Shown one piece after another: positions 60,657 to 62,283 of a stretch of 62,283 nucleotides of DNA. The stretch lies in contig CAJUNG010000003.1 in assembly GCA_910587725.1 (NCBI GenBank), positions 1-62,283 on the forward strand, in the 5' to 3' direction. The DNA comes from an uncultured Bacilli bacterium (GTDB lineage Bacteria; Bacillota_I; Bacilli_A; RF39; UBA660). The position numbers and the translations under genes were made by a program. Positions within the stretch are counted from its first letter, which is position 1, and the number at the start of each line of letters is the position of its first letter. Under the pieces are notes generated by a model. It saw only the letters and a program-made list of their open reading frames with translations. It had not been told where the DNA came from and did not search any database.

Positions 60657-61364
60657 TTAAGAATATACATTTCTTATTCCAAGCCTCTTGTATGTATAAT
60701 ATTTTTCTAACACATTTCCTACAACAGTAATATTAGTTTCTTGATATGTTTCTAAACAATCAGGATATTCTGAATCTATAAGTTTCAATTCTCCGTTTTT
60801 TTGTATTTGCAAAATAAACTTATTTGCAGGATCTATAATATGCCTATCTTTTAATAATATTACTTGATGATTGGCTTTATCAATTGCAGGATTTACCTTA
60901 CGCCAAACTCCTGTATTATTATCTACATAAATATATAATAAAGATGGATTATAATTAAACATGCATAATAAGTTATAGTAAAATTCAGTGGCATGTCTAC
61001 AGCAACAAATCCCATACATAATCTGTACCCCTTGACTTATTTCTGAAGGTAATCCTAAGTAGTCATAATTATTATCAAAATTAATTGTTCCATTCATACT
61101 AAAGAGGCCACTATGCAACATCTTAAAAAATATTTTAGAATATGATATTCCATCTTTTGCATCATAGTGTTTCAGATAGTATTTAAGATTAAGTAATATT
61201 ATTTTATAAGCATTTTTAACTATTTTTTTATCAGTTTCAGTAAAATTCAAGTTCCCACATCCCGAATAAAATATATAATTATTAATCACATTTATATTGT
61301 TGATGTCAATGTACAAGTGTGTTTTTACTAAATTGACAAACATCAAATTAATTTCTATAAACAT
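60657..61364 (-). CDS. Putative transglutaminase-like cysteine hydrolase
   Basis: 235 residues, very rich in Asn, Ile and Tyr. YGICCCRHATEFYYNLL (Cys at 120-122 with R-H), then NHQVILL (His166) and HIIDPANK (Asp178) follow the Cys-His-Asp order of transglutaminase-like domains. No signal peptide or membrane helix. There is no good ribosome binding site at ATG 61364, which overlaps a TATAAT-like box, so the true start may be downstream (for example codon 8). The high A+T and odd composition suggest recent acquisition. The function could be a protease, amidase or cross-linking enzyme. Confidence 0.55.
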   Translation of the reverse strand: MFIEINLMFVNLVKTHLYIDINNINVINNYIFYSGCGNLNFTETDKKIVKNAYKIILLNLKYYLKHYDAKDGISYSKIFFKMLHSGLFSMNGTINFDNNYDYLGLPSEISQGVQIMYGICCCRHATEFYYNLLCMFNYNPSLLYIYVDNNTGVWRKVNPAIDKANHQVILLKDRHIIDPANKFILQIQKNGELKLIDSEYPDCLETYQETNITVVGNVLEKYYTYKRLGIRNVYS

Positions 61365-61387
61365 TATACACTAATTTTTGGCATATT

Positions 61388-61424
61388 AAAACTCGAACCT
61401 TAATAATTTCAAAAAGTTCGAGTT
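61388..61424. terminator. Inverted repeat after the Nudix gene
   Basis: AAACTCGAAC and GTTCGAGTTT, perfect 10-bp arms around 17 bases, with TTTTAAT after it on the minus strand. Probably the terminator of the Nudix gene, 130 bases beyond its stop. Confidence 0.5.
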
Positions 61425-61556
61425 TGGTATCAATCTGGTGCCATTGTCGTAGGTATCTACAACTTTTTACCACAACGATTGATATAAGAATCAATACTAG
61501 ATACATTTTACCAAGAAATTAAAAAAGTAGCAATATCATTTTGCCACTTAATAAAT

Positions 61557-62117
61557 TTATCTTCCTTTACTATGATTAGTTTCTTTCACATTCGTAAAAT
61601 AGTCATAAAGAGCTGAATACATAATATCTCTTTCTACAACTTGTCTATTAGAAACCATTTTGCTTAATGAATTTATATCTACAAATGCTACTTGTTCTAC
61701 TTCACTTTCCTGAATAGTAATATCAGACATTGTTAAACCATTTTTTCTCAATATATAAAAGTCATAAATTTGATTTTCTATAAAATCTGGTCTAATTACT
61801 CTTTGATCTTTGTATGTTTTTATAAGTTGAAGTTCATCACATTGGGAATCCACATTTACCTCTTCTTTTATTTCTCTTTGAGTAGCAGATAAAGAATCTT
61901 GACCAGCTGAAATATGACCTGCAACAGATATATCCCACATACCAGCATTTTTCTCTTTATTGAATGACCTTTGTTGTAATAATATCTCACTTTTTTCATT
62001 TATTATTGCACACACAATAGCTCTATGCCATAATCCTTTTTTATGAACTTCGTTTCTAGGTAAAGATTCACCTGTTTTTCTTCCTGTGTCATCCAAAATA
62101 TCAAGTAATTCTTCCAT
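61557..62117 (-). CDS. Nudix hydrolase (IDI/YfcD-like)
   Basis: About 186 residues. MEELLDILDDTGRKTGESLPRNEVHKKGLWHRAI is the IDI/YfcD-like N-terminus. The Nudix box is GHISAGQDSLSATQREIKEEV: the REUxEE core is intact but the first conserved Glu (Gx5E) is Gln. W.ISVAGH-type context (MWDISVAGH) is present. Substrates in this group include nucleotides and isoprenoid diphosphates; the sequence cannot decide. GAGGTGATTATAAAA precedes ATG 62117; GTG 62129 lies within that site. Confidence 0.86.
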   Translation of the reverse strand: MEELLDILDDTGRKTGESLPRNEVHKKGLWHRAIVCAIINEKSEILLQQRSFNKEKNAGMWDISVAGHISAGQDSLSATQREIKEEVNVDSQCDELQLIKTYKDQRVIRPDFIENQIYDFYILRKNGLTMSDITIQESEVEQVAFVDINSLSKMVSNRQVVERDIMYSALYDYFTNVKETNHSKGR

Positions 62118-62250
62118 TTTTATAATCACCTCTTTTTGCTTTGAAAATAAATTGTCTAAGCAAATTATAGCATAAAAACAATATTTTTTCTATATTTCTC
62201 GTTCAAAATCATCCTTACCTTTATCATCAAGTTAATTGCAAAAGTAAATG

Positions 62251-62281
62251 CAACCCTAAAAAATATATGGAGTTGCATTTA
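62251..62281. terminator. Hairpin at the window edge
   Basis: AAATGCAAC pairs with GTTGCATTT around a 13-base loop. It probably ends a gene lying outside the window. Confidence 0.45.
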
Positions 62282-62283
62282 GT

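Noticed and set aside
61388..61424. GGTTCGAGTTT on the minus strand as the T-arm of a tRNA or an attachment site
   Set aside because: No acceptor stem, anticodon arm or second copy was found; the perfect inverted repeat fits a terminator better.
1..62283. Recoding of TGA as tryptophan, as in Mycoplasma relatives
   Set aside because: TGA ends recognisable genes (for example 20441-21205) and Trp is encoded by TGG throughout.

Overview
The window is A+T-rich bacterial chromosome using the standard code (TGA is a stop, for example at the end of the hydrolase at 20441-21205). Strong AGGAGG-type ribosome binding sites, sigma-A promoters, a T-box, LexA, class B sortase, SipW-type signal peptidases, TasA-like proteins and a tkt-sirA-yneF gene order all point to Bacillota (class Bacilli in the wide sense, probably an uncultured gut lineage). 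Peptidoglycan genes (murC, murF-like, ddl, a SEDS polymerase) exclude a wall-less Mycoplasma. SirA-like, SpoIIID-like and two CotZ-like proteins suggest an endospore former or a recent descendant of one. No rRNA, tRNA, CRISPR array, transposase or phage structural gene was seen.

Layout. 1-9 kb: a prepilin-like surface protein, a heterodimeric ABC exporter whose two genes overlap by 170 bp, a polytopic membrane protein and a lipoprotein cyclophilin. 9.4-20.4 kb: asnS under a T-box, an orphan coiled-coil protein, a 3D-domain protein, the operon lepA / SpoIIID-like / hemW / HD / tmk, divergent lexA, and tcdA preceded by a 6S RNA candidate. 20.4-29.6 kb: a hydrolase, a glycine-rich surface protein behind a promoter with an 11-G spacer tract, ftsK, a TasA-like protein with repeated domains, a small rearranged island with duplicated promoters, and two CotZ-like genes. 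30-34 kb: a RodA/FtsW-type polymerase, priA and a UDG-like gene.

34.2-42.4 kb is the most distinctive region: one minus-strand operon with two SipW-type signal peptidases, both carrying long cytoplasmic coiled-coil tails, plus four secreted TasA-like or beta-domain proteins, behind a long structured leader. It looks like a dedicated fibre or surface-layer assembly system. 42.5-54.6 kb: wall synthesis (ddl, murF-like, murC), small membrane proteins, rmuC, a phosphohexomutase, and a class B sortase divergent from an NPSTG substrate. 54.7-58.7 kb: yneF, sirA-like, tkt and a cadherin-like membrane protein that shares a cytoplasmic motif with the sortase. 58.7-62.3 kb: a more A+T-rich accessory tail (ABM-fold protein, membrane-tethered XRE regulator with a 33-residue membrane peptide, shortened DUF3788, transglutaminase-like protein, Nudix hydrolase).

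Taken together, much of the window concerns the cell surface: at least five TasA/SipW-type exported proteins, a pilin-like protein, a sortase with its substrate and wall synthesis, with one surface gene apparently under slipped-strand control.
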